Source: Myoxocephalus aenaeus
Lineage: Eukaryota; Chordata; Actinopteri; Perciformes; Cottidae
DNA: 64,000 bases
Reading direction: 5' to 3'
Assembly (NCBI GenBank): GCA_038501785.1
Contig: JBAMJR010000493.1
Span: 1 to 64,000 of the forward strand
This document shows, piece by piece, positions 1-47,900 of this stretch. Each line of letters starts with the position of its first letter. The stretch's first letter is position 1. The notes under the pieces are model-generated. The model worked only from the letters and a program-made list of their open reading frames with translations, was not told where the DNA came from and made no database searches. Position numbers and translations under genes: made by a program.

Positions 1-178
1 AGAGGGGGGGGGAGAGAGAGAGAGAGAGAGAGAGAGAGGGGGAGAGAGAGAGAGAGAGAGGGGGGGAGAGAGGGGGGGAGAGAGGGGGGGAGAGAGAGAG
101 AGAGAGAGAGAGGGGGAGAGAGAGGGGGAGAGAGGGGGGGGAGAGAGGGAGAGAGAGAGAGAGAGAGAGGGGGAGAGA
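1..178. repeat. GA-rich microsatellite
   Basis: Purine-only (GA)n with G runs; it continues off the left edge. 180-500 next to it shows only an (ATC)n tract at about 347-390 and no recognisable exon. Confidence 0.9.
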
Positions 179-499
179 ACAGAAACACTCTAAAACATCA
201 CTTAGAACATAAACAAACAACTAAACGTCAAACAAACATTTAACCATAGAACAAAGAAAACAAACAAACAATAGTTTACCACCAGCTCTCCACCAGCACC
301 CAAAATATAACTCTTCTAAACAGAAAACCCATAGACATACATGTCACCATCATCATCATCTTCATCATCATCATCATCATCACCACCAACACCATCTCCA
401 TAGTCCATGTCTCGCCTCCAGACCTGATGCCTCAGAGGAAGAGAACAGTCCCTGAGTGGCCTGATGAGCCGCTGAGCCTCCTGCCTTCACCTCACCCTC

Positions 500-2015
500 T
501 TAGCTTTTCTCCATCTCTACCTTCCTCAGCGCTGTGACGTACTTTTTGAGGCGGAAACGCTTCTTCTGGCTCACAAAGTTCGGCCCCAAATTCTTCCTGT
601 GCGTAGCTATGGATCTTATGAATTTAGGGCCGTTGCTGAAATACTTGGTCATGTTCCTTGGTTGATGAAGTGTTGCATCTAGAAACCGGCTGATGGCTTC
701 TAGAGGGTAGATGTCCATGGGTGCTTCGCTCTCAAGCCCACTAGCTTCCAGTGGCATCTCCTCCTCCGCTTCGCCGCCCGCAAACTCAGCCGGACCGCTG
801 TCCTCAGCCGGCCCCTCCTCAGCGGGGCCGGCAGTCCCCTCCTCAGCGGGGCCGGCAGTCCCCTCCTCAGCAGGGCCGGCAGTCCCCTCCTCAGCAGGGC
901 CGGCAGTCCCCTCCTCAGAGGGGCCGGCAGGCCCCTCCTCAGCAGGGCCGGCAGGCCCCTCCTCAGCGGGCCCAGCAGGCCCCTCCCCAGCGGGGCCAGC
1001 AGGCCCCTCCTCAGCAGGCCCCTCCTCAGCGGGCCCAGCAGGCCCCTCCTCAGCGGGCCCAGCAGGCCCCTCTTCCGCGAGGCCAGCAGGCCCCTCTTCA
1101 GCGGGCCCAGCAGGCCCCTCTTCAGCGGGCCCAACAGGCCCCTCTTCAGCGGGCCCAGCAGGCCCCTCTTCAGCGGGCCCAGCAGGCCCCTCCTCAGCGG
1201 GCCCAACAGGCCCCTCTTCAGCGGGCCCAGCAGGCCCCTCTTCAGCGGGCCCAACAGGCCCCTCTTCAGCGGGCCCAGCAGGCCCCTCTTCAGCGGGCCC
1301 AACAGGCCCCTCTTCAGCGGGCCCAGCAGGCCCCTCCTCAGCGGGCCCAGCAGGCACCTCCTCCATGGGGCCATCAGGCCCCTCTTCAGCAGGCCCAGCA
1401 GGCCCCTCTTCAGCAGGCGCCACCGCTCCCTTCCCAGCAGAGCGCCTCCCTCGGTGCACCCAGCCCTCTGGTGCCCCAGCCCCCCGCACTGGAAGCAGCG
1501 GCGCTGGTCCAGCTGGCGTACAGGATGTAGGAGGCCTCTCCATGCCTCACCCTGAAGGACACGTCCAGGCTCTGAGAAGGCGAGCCCAGGAACATGAAGA
1601 CCTGCCTCCTCAGAGACCGGACGTGCCCTAGCCTCTGGTCCCTGCACCCCAAGTTCACAGTCTTCAGCCCGCTGGCAGACTTCCCGAACCTCTGCAGCTC
1701 CTCCATTACGGCCTCGTTGGAGATGAACGGCGGCACTCCCGACACGGTGATCCTCGTGGAGGGGGCGGACAGCGGGGACACCTGCACCGCCGCGCCCCTG
1801 ATGGTCACGCCGCTCTCCACCAGCTGGCGCACGAGGGACTCGTCCCGCAGGAACGCCACCACCGCTCCGCTCATGCGGGACGCGAAGCTCAGGTTCCGGT
1901 GGCCGACCCGCTCCCCCACCGCCAGCAGCACCTCCTCCACGGACACGCCGCTTCCCGGCGGGACGATCCTTACTCCCTGCCGGAGAGAGGGAGGCGGCGT
2001 CTCGGAGGACGCCAT
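500..2015 (-). pseudogene. Tx1-like LINE ORF1 (gag-like), frameshifted, in a ppp2r5d intron
   Basis: The start at 2015 (MASSETPPPS) leads into a Gag-like RNA-binding N-terminal region (residues 1 to about 165: RIVPPGSGVSVEEVLLAVGE, STRITVSGVPPF, LRRQVFMFL). The CCHC zinc knuckle (CFQCGGLGHQRAGC, about 1456-1506) is in the next frame. The Gly-Pro-Ala-Glu-Glu repeat and the C-terminal helix-rich tail (YPLEAISRFLDA..., RFRLKKYVTALRK) are in a third. So at least two frame changes break it. It lies in the same orientation as the host gene. I see no ORF2 in the window. Confidence 0.75.
797..1425 (-). repeat. 24-bp coding-type minisatellite within the Tx1 ORF1
   Basis: About 26 units with core CAGCGGGCCCAGCAGGCCCC (plus strand), translated as GPAEEGPA. 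24 bp keeps frame. All three frames are open across it, which produces misleading overlapping ORFs. Confidence 0.9.
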
Positions 2016-2221
2016 TCCTCCGAGACGCCTCGGAAAAAAGAAAAAAGACTCCGACACTCGCCCACAAAAGTCACAGAACAGCCCGACCACCTGCACTAAG
2101 GCAGGCGGCCAAACCGTTCAAAACCCCCGATGAACGGGACAGAAAAACTTCAAACTCCGCGCCTCTCACACGCTCACCACCACCACCACTCACAACCGGA
2201 AACGAGAGAGAGAGAGAGAGA

Positions 2222-2765
2222 GGAACAGACAGACTACAGACAGACTACAGACAGACTACAGACAGACTACAGACAGACTACAGACTACAGACAGACTACA
2301 GACTACAGACAGACTACAGACAGACTACAGACTACAGACAGACTACAGACTACAGACTACAGACAGACTACAGACTACAGACAGACTACAGACAGACTAC
2401 AGACAGACTACAGACTACAGACAGACTACAGACTACAGACAGACTACAGACAGACTACAGACTACAGACAGACTACAGACTACAGACAGACTACAGACTA
2501 CAGACTACAGACAGACTACAGACAGACTACAGACTACAGACAGACTACAGACAGACTACAGACTACAGACTACAGACAGACTACAGACAGACTACAGACT
2601 ACAGACTACAGACAGACTACAGACTACAGACAGACTACAGACAGACTACAGACAGACTACAGACAGACTACAGACTACAGACAGACTACAGACTACAGAC
2701 AGACTACAGACAGACTACAGACTACAGACAGACTACAGACTACAGACAGACTACAGACAGACTAC
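2222..2765. repeat. array anchored at the exon 15 donor
   Basis: Plus strand GACAGACTACA and ACAGACTACAG units of 10 and 14 bp alternate. The minus strand starts GTAGTCTGTCTGTAGTCTGT exactly at the first base of the intron, so the donor itself is the repeat unit. Confidence 0.95.
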
Positions 2766-41129
<38,364 letters not shown>

Positions 41130-41227
41130 GGTGCGCGCGGGGCCGGGCTCTGGTTCCGGCTCTGGTTCCCACCGAGGCTCCGTGATGTTCTCGCCGGGAC
41201 TCGGACGCTGTCACTCGGTCTTTCTCG

Positions 41228-41312
41228 CCGCGTCAGCAGCCAATCATCCGATTGGCTGCTGACGCGGCTGGCCTGCCTAGCAACGCGTGGAGGGATTTTT
41301 CTGATTGGCTGG
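41228..41312. promoter_or_regulatory. ppp2r5d promoter region: CCAAT boxes in an inverted repeat
   Basis: An 18-bp perfect inverted repeat (41228-41245 and 41250-41267, 4-nt spacer) places two CCAAT boxes back to back, each next to a GCTGACGCGG element. A third ATTGGCTGG follows at about 41303-41311. It lies 100-180 bp upstream of the start codon in GC-rich, TATA-less sequence. NF-Y binding is inferred. Confidence 0.6.
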
Positions 41313-41634
41313 CTGTGAGTTTAGTGATGAGGGTTCTTCCCCAGCAACTAAACGCCTTCAAGTTAAACACATAATATACTAATAATAAAAGTATTAGCAT
41401 CAGCATATACTCAAAGTATCAAAAGTATTCACGTGAGAGAATATAGATTATTGATTATGTACCTCAGATGTAGTACAGTATAAAGTACAACATGTACCTC
41501 TGAGGTGTAGTACAGTAAAAGTACCATATGTACCTCTGCAGGGTGCAGGTCTAGCGCAGTAGGAAGTACCTCAGTATGAGTAAAGTACATGGTAATAATC
41601 GGCACACGGAGCTGCGGTTGTTTCTGCACTAACT

Positions 41635-41640
41635 TTTATT
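41635..41640 (-). terminator. candidate poly(A) signal of znf318
   Basis: AATAAA on the minus strand, about 750 nt after the znf318 stop and about 500 nt before the ppp2r5d start codon. No transcript evidence is available. Confidence 0.4.
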
Positions 41641-42167
41641 AAAACTACTTGAAGCAACAGATCATGAGACGAGTTCCTCACATCAGCACTAGCCTCAGAT
41701 CAGTGTGTCAAACACAAACCTGCTGCAGGAATCCAGGAACCAGACCCTGGATCTGCAGTCAACAACAAACCAACCACCGAGCTGCTTTTGGTCCGACCGG
41801 TTTAAACGAGGAGCAATGAACGAGTAGAAAACAGAGAACCGGAGCTGGAACTTTACCTTCAGGGAGGCGGGAGACCAGAGACCAGAACCAGAGACCATCA
41901 AACCCAGACACATGGTTACAACGTGTTTTTATGTGGCTCACAAACAAAAAGGTGAATATTGGTGTAACTTTAGACGCCTGAAGAGAAAACATTATCCAGT
42001 AATTTACAAGAAAGATTAGAGGAACATCTTAAAAAAAAGAAAGATATTCCTGCTCATTTTTCAGCTTTCTTGTCCCGTTAATCGTCTTCCAGCCTGAACC
42101 TTAAGACCCGTAGAACTCTTCAGTCAGTGCACATGGGCCTCTTGTTTTAATAAAAGATTGCAGGTCC

Positions 42168-42233
42168 AGAGACCAGGACGTCTCAGACTCTAGAGACGCC
42201 CTGGTCTCTAGAGTCTGAGACGTCCTGGTCTCT
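42168..42233. repeat. 29-bp perfect inverted repeat (hairpin) in znf318 3'UTR
   Basis: Left arm 42168-42196 is the exact reverse complement of 42205-42233, with an 8-nt loop. The arm starts AGAGACCAGGACGTCTCAGA. Confidence 0.85.
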
Positions 42234-42392
42234 AGAGAAGACGGACAACAAAGCTTCCTAAAGGGGAACCGAGTGCTCTGAACGGATAGCGGTCAGTCTT
42301 GAAAGTCTCAAGTCTGTCAGCGTCTTTCTCGCCGGCTGCCTTCAAGTCGAGTCAATTATTGATCAGAGACTTCCTGGTTTTGAGGTCAGCTG

Positions 42393-44915
42393 CTACTCAA
42401 AGTTAAAATCATAATCAAAGTCCAGGGTGGTCAGGTCTGCGGGGAGGCCCAGGGTCTCAGGGGTGATCTCCATCATCGGAGGGTCCTCCTCGCTGGGCGT
42501 CGCCTCCTCCAGCAGCAACCCAGAGCCGGGATCGGACGAGTCCAGCACCTTTGAGTCCGACGCTGCGGAGTCAAAATCTCCAGAAACCGGCTCGGGCTCG
42601 GACTGGCTCTGCTGCTGGCGGGTCTGGTATCTGGTTTGAGACCTGGTTTGCCGGACGGGGCGGGGGGCAGGAGGGGTTCTCTTTGCCGGAGTCGCCTTGC
42701 CTCTAGTTTTGGGGCTTGGCTTGGGAGCAGGTTCTGGAGCCGTGTCAGGAGGGGTCTCTAGATGGAGCAGGGACTGGGTGTCCTGGTCTGGTTGGGGGTC
42801 TGGTTGGGGGTCTGGTTGGATTTCAGGGGCCAGATTGGGCGGGGACAGAGTTTGAGGTCTTGGTTCCAGCTCAGCCGGCTTGGTTTGAGACTGAAATGTA
42901 GGAGTGGAAGACTGGTTTTGGGGTGCACTCTGAGCCTCAAACGGGGCTGGTGGATTCAGTCTCGGCTGGGTTTCAGATGGAACCACCTCAGGTGGGGGAG
43001 TTGGGGAATGCTGCAAGGACCAAACGGATTCAATCTGAATGACTGGCTCTGGCCGGGTTTGGGGACTTGGTGAGTCTGGTTGTGGAGATTTGCAGACCTC
43101 GGATGGAGGTTGGGACCGAGTCAGAAGCAGAGGTTGTGGTTTTGGTGCTTGCAGGGTAGGAAGCTGACTTCTATTGGTGCTGCTCCCGTCAGCGGCGGGG
43201 TCCGGTGCTGGTTTGGTGATGGAGGCAGCGCCCGATGGGCCAACCCTGCTGTAGAAGATGTTGAACAAGTCCTGGGCTTTAGCTGCAGCTAGGTTACTCT
43301 TAAGTTTCTCAGACTTATGAGGTCCGTCGCCGATGTTCATGAACGGTGGAGGCTTGACGAAAACCGTACGGGTTTGCTCGTCCTCCGGGACGCCGGGAGC
43401 TGCCACGTCGGACACGATCTTTATCATCGCTGGCTGTGCCGGTTTAGCCACCGGTGGAGCAGGCTTTTCCTCGATTGGTGCAGGTTTAGAAACTGGTGGC
43501 GCAGGGTTAGAAACTGGTGGCGCAGGGTTACAAACTGGTGGCGCAGGGTTACAAACTGGTGGCGCAGGTCTAGCCTCCAAGGGTGCAGGTCTAGCCTCCA
43601 AGGGTGCCAAGGGTGCAGGTCTAGCCTCCAAGGGTGCCAAGGGTGCAGGTCTAGCCTCCAAGGGTGCAGGTCTAGCCTCCAAGGGTGCAGGTCTTGACAC
43701 CGGCGGTGGAGGCATTGCCTCGTCTGATGTCCCAGGTGCACCACTTGGTGGCTGAGGTTTATTTTCCAGCAGTGCATTCTGGGCATTAAGAGCCCTTGTG
43801 AGACCGTCGCAGAACAGGGGTTGTTCTTTCGGAGCAGGTCCTGTGTTTTGGGGTCTGATGGAGAGGAAGGTATTCAGAGGGGCGGGTTTACCCATCATGG
43901 CGGTTTTCCTCAGGACTGCAGCAGGTGCCGGGAGGTTCGGCCGGATCCTCCCCCGGTTGAACACCCAAGGAGGCGTGGCAGTGTGGCCCCCCAGCTTGTG
44001 GGCGATCTCCTTGGCAACAGCCATAGATTTAGCAAAAGAATCCTCCTTGGAGACCGGGTTCTGCTTCGCGGCCGCTTCGTCTTCTTTGATAAACTCCGCC
44101 GCAACTTTCTCTGCCTCCTTCGCCAAAATGCTCTCCTTCTTCTTCCACGTGAACTTCCCAAACGAAGGAGTGGTGGTCGCGGCCGGAGGCGGCGGCGGTT
44201 TTCCAGTTTCCAGACTCTGCTTGCGGAGCTTTGCCCTCATGGCCGGACTTGGTCCGCAGAGGATTTTGGGCGGGTCGTAGGGCTTGGGCGGAGGTTCGGG
44301 CTTGTTGGGAGCTGGTTTCCCCGGCTCAAGCTTTTTGAAAGCTTCTTTCTCCGCCTTAAGTTTCCCTTCGTCGTGTTTGGATCTGAGATCTGAATATAGA
44401 CCGCGTTTGTACTCGTCGTCTCTCGACCCGTATTTGGGACGGCTGTCATACCGGTCCTCTTCCTCCCTGCGGTACCGGTACCGACCTTCCTCTTCTCTGT
44501 GTTTGTGTCTGTCGTCGTCGTCTTTCCTGCCGTGCTTCCCCCGCTCCTCTTCCTCTCTGCTGGAGCGGTACTTCTCCTCCTTCTTGTTGCTTTTAAACTT
44601 GTCTTCCTCCTCTTTCTTGCTGTACGAAGGCCTCTCCTCATCCAGGCTTTTGGCATTCTTAAATTCCTCCTCTTTCTTGCTCGGCTTGGGCTCCTCTTCC
44701 TCCTTTTTAATTTTCTCCTCCTTCTGAACCGCGTCGGACCCTTCCTTCTTCTTCTCCTTGTCCCTTTTCTCCTTCTTGTGTTTGGACTTTTCGTCCTTGC
44801 TGCTTTTGTCTTCGTCCTCGTGTTTGCGTTTCTTGCCGCTGGCCTCGGAAGCCAGTCCGGCCTGCCGGTCCAGGTTCCTCCTCTGTTCATACAAAGGGTT
44901 CTCGTACATCTGTTT
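42393..44915 (-). CDS. znf318: znf318 exon 11 (terminal coding exon)
   Basis: 840 residues and a stop at 42393-42395. Begins KQMYENPLYEQRRNLDRQAG, followed by a Lys/Glu/Arg-rich region, SFGKFTWKKKES, RIRPNLPAPAAVLRKTA, KPAPLNTFLSIRP, an APLEARPAP/PPVSNPAP repeat region and a Pro/Gln-rich tail, ending in an acidic FDYDFNFE. No further coding exon is expected because the tail runs straight to the stop and a 3'UTR follows. Confidence 0.93.
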   Translation of the reverse strand, partial: KQMYENPLYEQRRNLDRQAGLASEASGKKRKHEDEDKSSKDEKSKHKKEKRDKEKKKEGSDAVQKEEKIKKEEEEPKPSKKEEEFKNAKSLDEERPSYSKKEEEDKFKSNKKEEKYRSSREEEERGKHGRKDDDDRHKHREEEGRYRYRREEEDRYDSRPKYGSRDDEYKRGLYSDLRSKHDEGKLKAEKEAFKKLEPGKPAPNKPEPPPKPYDPPKILCGPSPAMRAKLRKQSLETGKPPPPPAATTTPSFGKFTWKKKESILAKEAEKVAAEFIKEDEAAAKQNPVSKEDSFAKSMAVAKEIAHKLGGHTATPPWVFNRGRIRPNLPAPAAVLRKTAMMGKPAPLNTFLSIRPQNTGPAPKEQPLFCDGLTRALNAQNALLENKPQPPSGAPGTSDEAMPPPPVSRPAPLEARPAPLEARPAPLAPLEARPAPLAPLEARPAPLEARPAPPVCNPAPPVCNPAPPVSNPAPPVSKPAPIEEKPAPPVAKPAQPAMIKIVSDVAAPGVPEDEQTRTVFVKPPPFMNIGDGPHKSEKLKSNLAAAKAQDLFNIFYSRVGPSGAASITKPAPDPAADGSSTNRSQLPTLQAPKPQPLLLTRSQPPSEVCKSPQPDSPSPQTRPEPVIQIESVWSLQHSPTPPPEVVPSETQPRLNPPAPFEAQSAPQNQSSTPTFQSQTKPAELEPRPQTLSPPNLAPEIQPDPQPDPQPDQDTQSLLHLETPPDTAPEPAPKPSPKTRGKATPAKRTPPAPRPVRQTRSQTRYQTRQQQSQSEPEPVSGDFDSAASDSKVLDSSDPGSGLLLEEATPSEEDPPMMEITPETLGLPADLTTLDFDYDFNFE

Positions 44916-47900
44916 CTGGGGGAGGAAAGACGAGAGAGTGAGAAAACACATCAAATGAATAACTGAAATACTTTTCAGGTGTTGTAAACTAGCCCTTTGC
45001 TCGAGGTAGTTTTTACCAAACTCCAAACGGAGGTCGGCTCCACAGCTCTTCACGCTTCCACTTGGATTTCTTTTTTTAAGAGTCGACAACGATTACGATT
45101 CTTGTCTAACGGTACCGTTAGACAAGAGGCGGGGCTGGGGCTTAAAGGGGCGGGGCTTAAATACCTTGTATTTCTCGTTGTGAGCGTGAGTGGTGACGTG
45201 CTCCTCTGCACAGATGGCATCTCCGTAGAACTGTTTGCACAGCAGGCAGAAGAACCCTCGCACCGGCAGCAGGAACTCAGAACCTGCAGCGAGACACACA
45301 AGCCGGCCTCAGACACACGGCAGCAGCAAAGCCAACGGACAATCATGTTTACCTGGTGGACGGGTCTATTCCCACACCCTGTCAGAGAGGCCACACGTAA
45401 TTAGAGAACATGTGGAGCACATAAGCAGCACCTTTCCAGAGGTTACTGCAGAAGGCTACGTCTACAGCAGCCTTCAGCGGACACATGACACACTAATGAG
45501 CGGAGACGTCTCCTCTTGTCTCTCAGCACTGTTCTCATTAGGAGACACAGACACTGCAGCAGAGATCCACCTGGAAGCAGAAGACGGCTAACAACATTCA
45601 GGGCTTGACCACCGGCATCATCGGGACAGAAAGCGGCGCCGAGAGGACGCGTCAGGGATGAGCGCCGACGCCTACCTTTGGCCGGTTTGGTCAGCTTCTC
45701 CTCCGACTGAAGGTTCTTGATGATTTTGGTGGGAGTGGAAGCCCAGGGCCGGTCGTACGGGTCCAGAGTCTGAGGAACCAGAGAGAGGAGTTACGCTGGA
45801 GGAACGCGTCTTTACCAACAGAAGAGCCACAGCTGAACAACAGGAACAACAAAGAGGAGGAAACAACAACAAACCTTCCGGTGCGTCTTGCTGTGCAAGT
45901 GTGTGAAATAATCAAACATGGAACCAGAGGTGACGTTACAGTTTTTACACCAGTGGTTTCCAGCGTCATAGTACTCAAATGGCTCCGGGGGCGGAGTCGG
46001 GGCGTCGGCGGGCAGCTCTTCTGGAGCCACTGCGGCCTGCTAAGAAACAAAGATGGAGGACAGTGAGCATGGCGGGACGAGTGGACAGTCAGGATTCACC
46101 AACTAAAACTCTTGAAAGGTGGAAGGTAAAGGCTTCTTACCTCCTGCGAGCACCGGCTCAGAGTCGGTACTCAACACGAGAGAATCCGGCCGGCGCTTTG
46201 ATATGGATCAGAACGTCTAACTCGCTCAGTAAGCTTTCTGCCATCACCACTGAGGCTGATGGAAACAACCCTCTGAGCTATCTACGTTCAAACAAGATCA
46301 GGCATCTTGATAAGAAGACCTCGGATACGATCCCGTTCTTCCAGGTTTCTGTCAATCGCATTTAAACTACCGGCAATAAACCTCAACACTTCCTGCAGAG
46401 ACTTGACATTAAAAGCCCGTCGGTGGCTTAAAGCTGTTAATGTGAAAAACAACAGAGTTTCTACTGACGCGAACATGAAGCTGAACTCAGCAGGTGACCC
46501 GCTCGTTACCACAGTATCAGAACTGTTTATTATGAACTGAACATTTAGCTGTACACCAGCTAAGTGAACCGGTCCGGACCCTAGCTATGCTTCAGTAGTA
46601 CGCCCTGTGTTACCTCCCCTGCAGGTGTTTGTACCTTCATGGTGGCGCTGCCGGCGGGCTGCCGGCCCTCAGGGCTCCTCTGCGCTTCACATTTCTTCTT
46701 CTCTGGCGGCGGCTCGTCGTCCCGGTCCTCCGGCGGTTTGGCGGCCCTGCGGGGCCGGTCGGAGGGGATCAGGCCGAGGATGAGCGCGATCTTCTCGATC
46801 TCGTTGCGTTTCTTCTCGGCGGCCTCGTGCTCTTTGCGCAGGTTGGAGATCTGATCCATGACCTCCTCCTGCAGGCGGCTGATCTCCTGCAGCAGCGGGT
46901 CTTTGTGGCCGCCCTTCTCCCGTCGCTTCTTCCTCAGGAGCTCCCCTGAAAAACAGGCCGTCAGCCGCACGCGTCTCCAGGAGGCCGACGGCGAGGCGGC
47001 GGGAACTCACCTTGTTGCTTCCGGAGCCTCTCCAGCTCCTTCATCAGGTACTCCTTCTTCTTCATCCGGACGTCCCGCTCCTGCTTCAGCTTCTCCCGCT
47101 CCTCCAGAACCTGAACACACACACAAACAGGACCTCAGCCATCTTCTTCCTCCCTCACAGTTTCAGCCGCGCTCACCGGACATCGCGAGCGGAGGCGAGA
47201 CCTTCTGCTTCTGGCTCTCGTTGTTCTGCTCCTCAGACACTCGGCTGACGTTCCCCTTCTCCCCGTCCGGCACCGGCGCCTCCATCGGACCTGCCGACAG
47301 ACAACAGAGTCAACTGATGCAACCGCCACTTCCTGTCCCGGGTCATAAACAAGCTGGACTTTAATACTCCACCGACCTTTGGCCCCCGGCTCAGGGGCCA
47401 GGTTGCTGTAGGGGTGTTTGTAGGGCAGAGTGGGGGGGAACTCGTCTGGGCCGGTCTGGAGGGGCGGGGCCATGTTGGGCGGCGGGTACATGGGCGGCCA
47501 CTGCTGGTGCATGTAGGGGAGGTAGCTTCCATACTGGCTGTAACCCGGCGGGGGGAAGTTGGGGGGCATCATGCCGTGGACCTGTGCGGGCGGGTATGGG
47601 GGCACCGCGGGGTGGGCGGGCTCGGGGGTTTGAGGTGGCAGCTCCTTGTGTGGCGGCGGCACGGCGACCGGCTCTTTTACGTCTTTGTGAGATTTGGGTG
47701 CCGCCGAGGTCCTCCTGCTGCCGCCGGAGCCGCTCCAGCTGCCGCCGCGGCCCCGGCTCCGGCTGCTGCTGCTGGAGCTGCTGCTTCGGCTCCGCCTCCT
47801 GCGGCCACGGCTGCCGTTCGAGCTGCCGGAGGAGTACCGCCTGCCGCGCGTGGGTGTCTTCGGAGGTGGCTTGTTACCGTGGAGGCGCTCTTTGGTCCTG

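Larger units (their letters stand above)
41615..42392 (-). other. probable znf318 3'UTR
   Basis: Non-coding sequence downstream of the znf318 stop. The first good minus-strand AATAAA with an open downstream region is at 41635-41640, suggesting cleavage near 41615. It contains a perfect 29-bp hairpin at 42168-42233. The extent is inferred. Confidence 0.5.

Noticed and set aside
42716..44966. Plus-strand frames of 60-190 codons opposite znf318 exon 11
   Set aside because: Antisense shadows of a GC-rich coding exon with no recognisable domain.
47171..47176. GTGAGC as the donor of znf318 exon 5
   Set aside because: Stronger motif than GTCTCG, but it would shift the frame into exon 6 and break the conserved SQKQK-VLEEREK junction.
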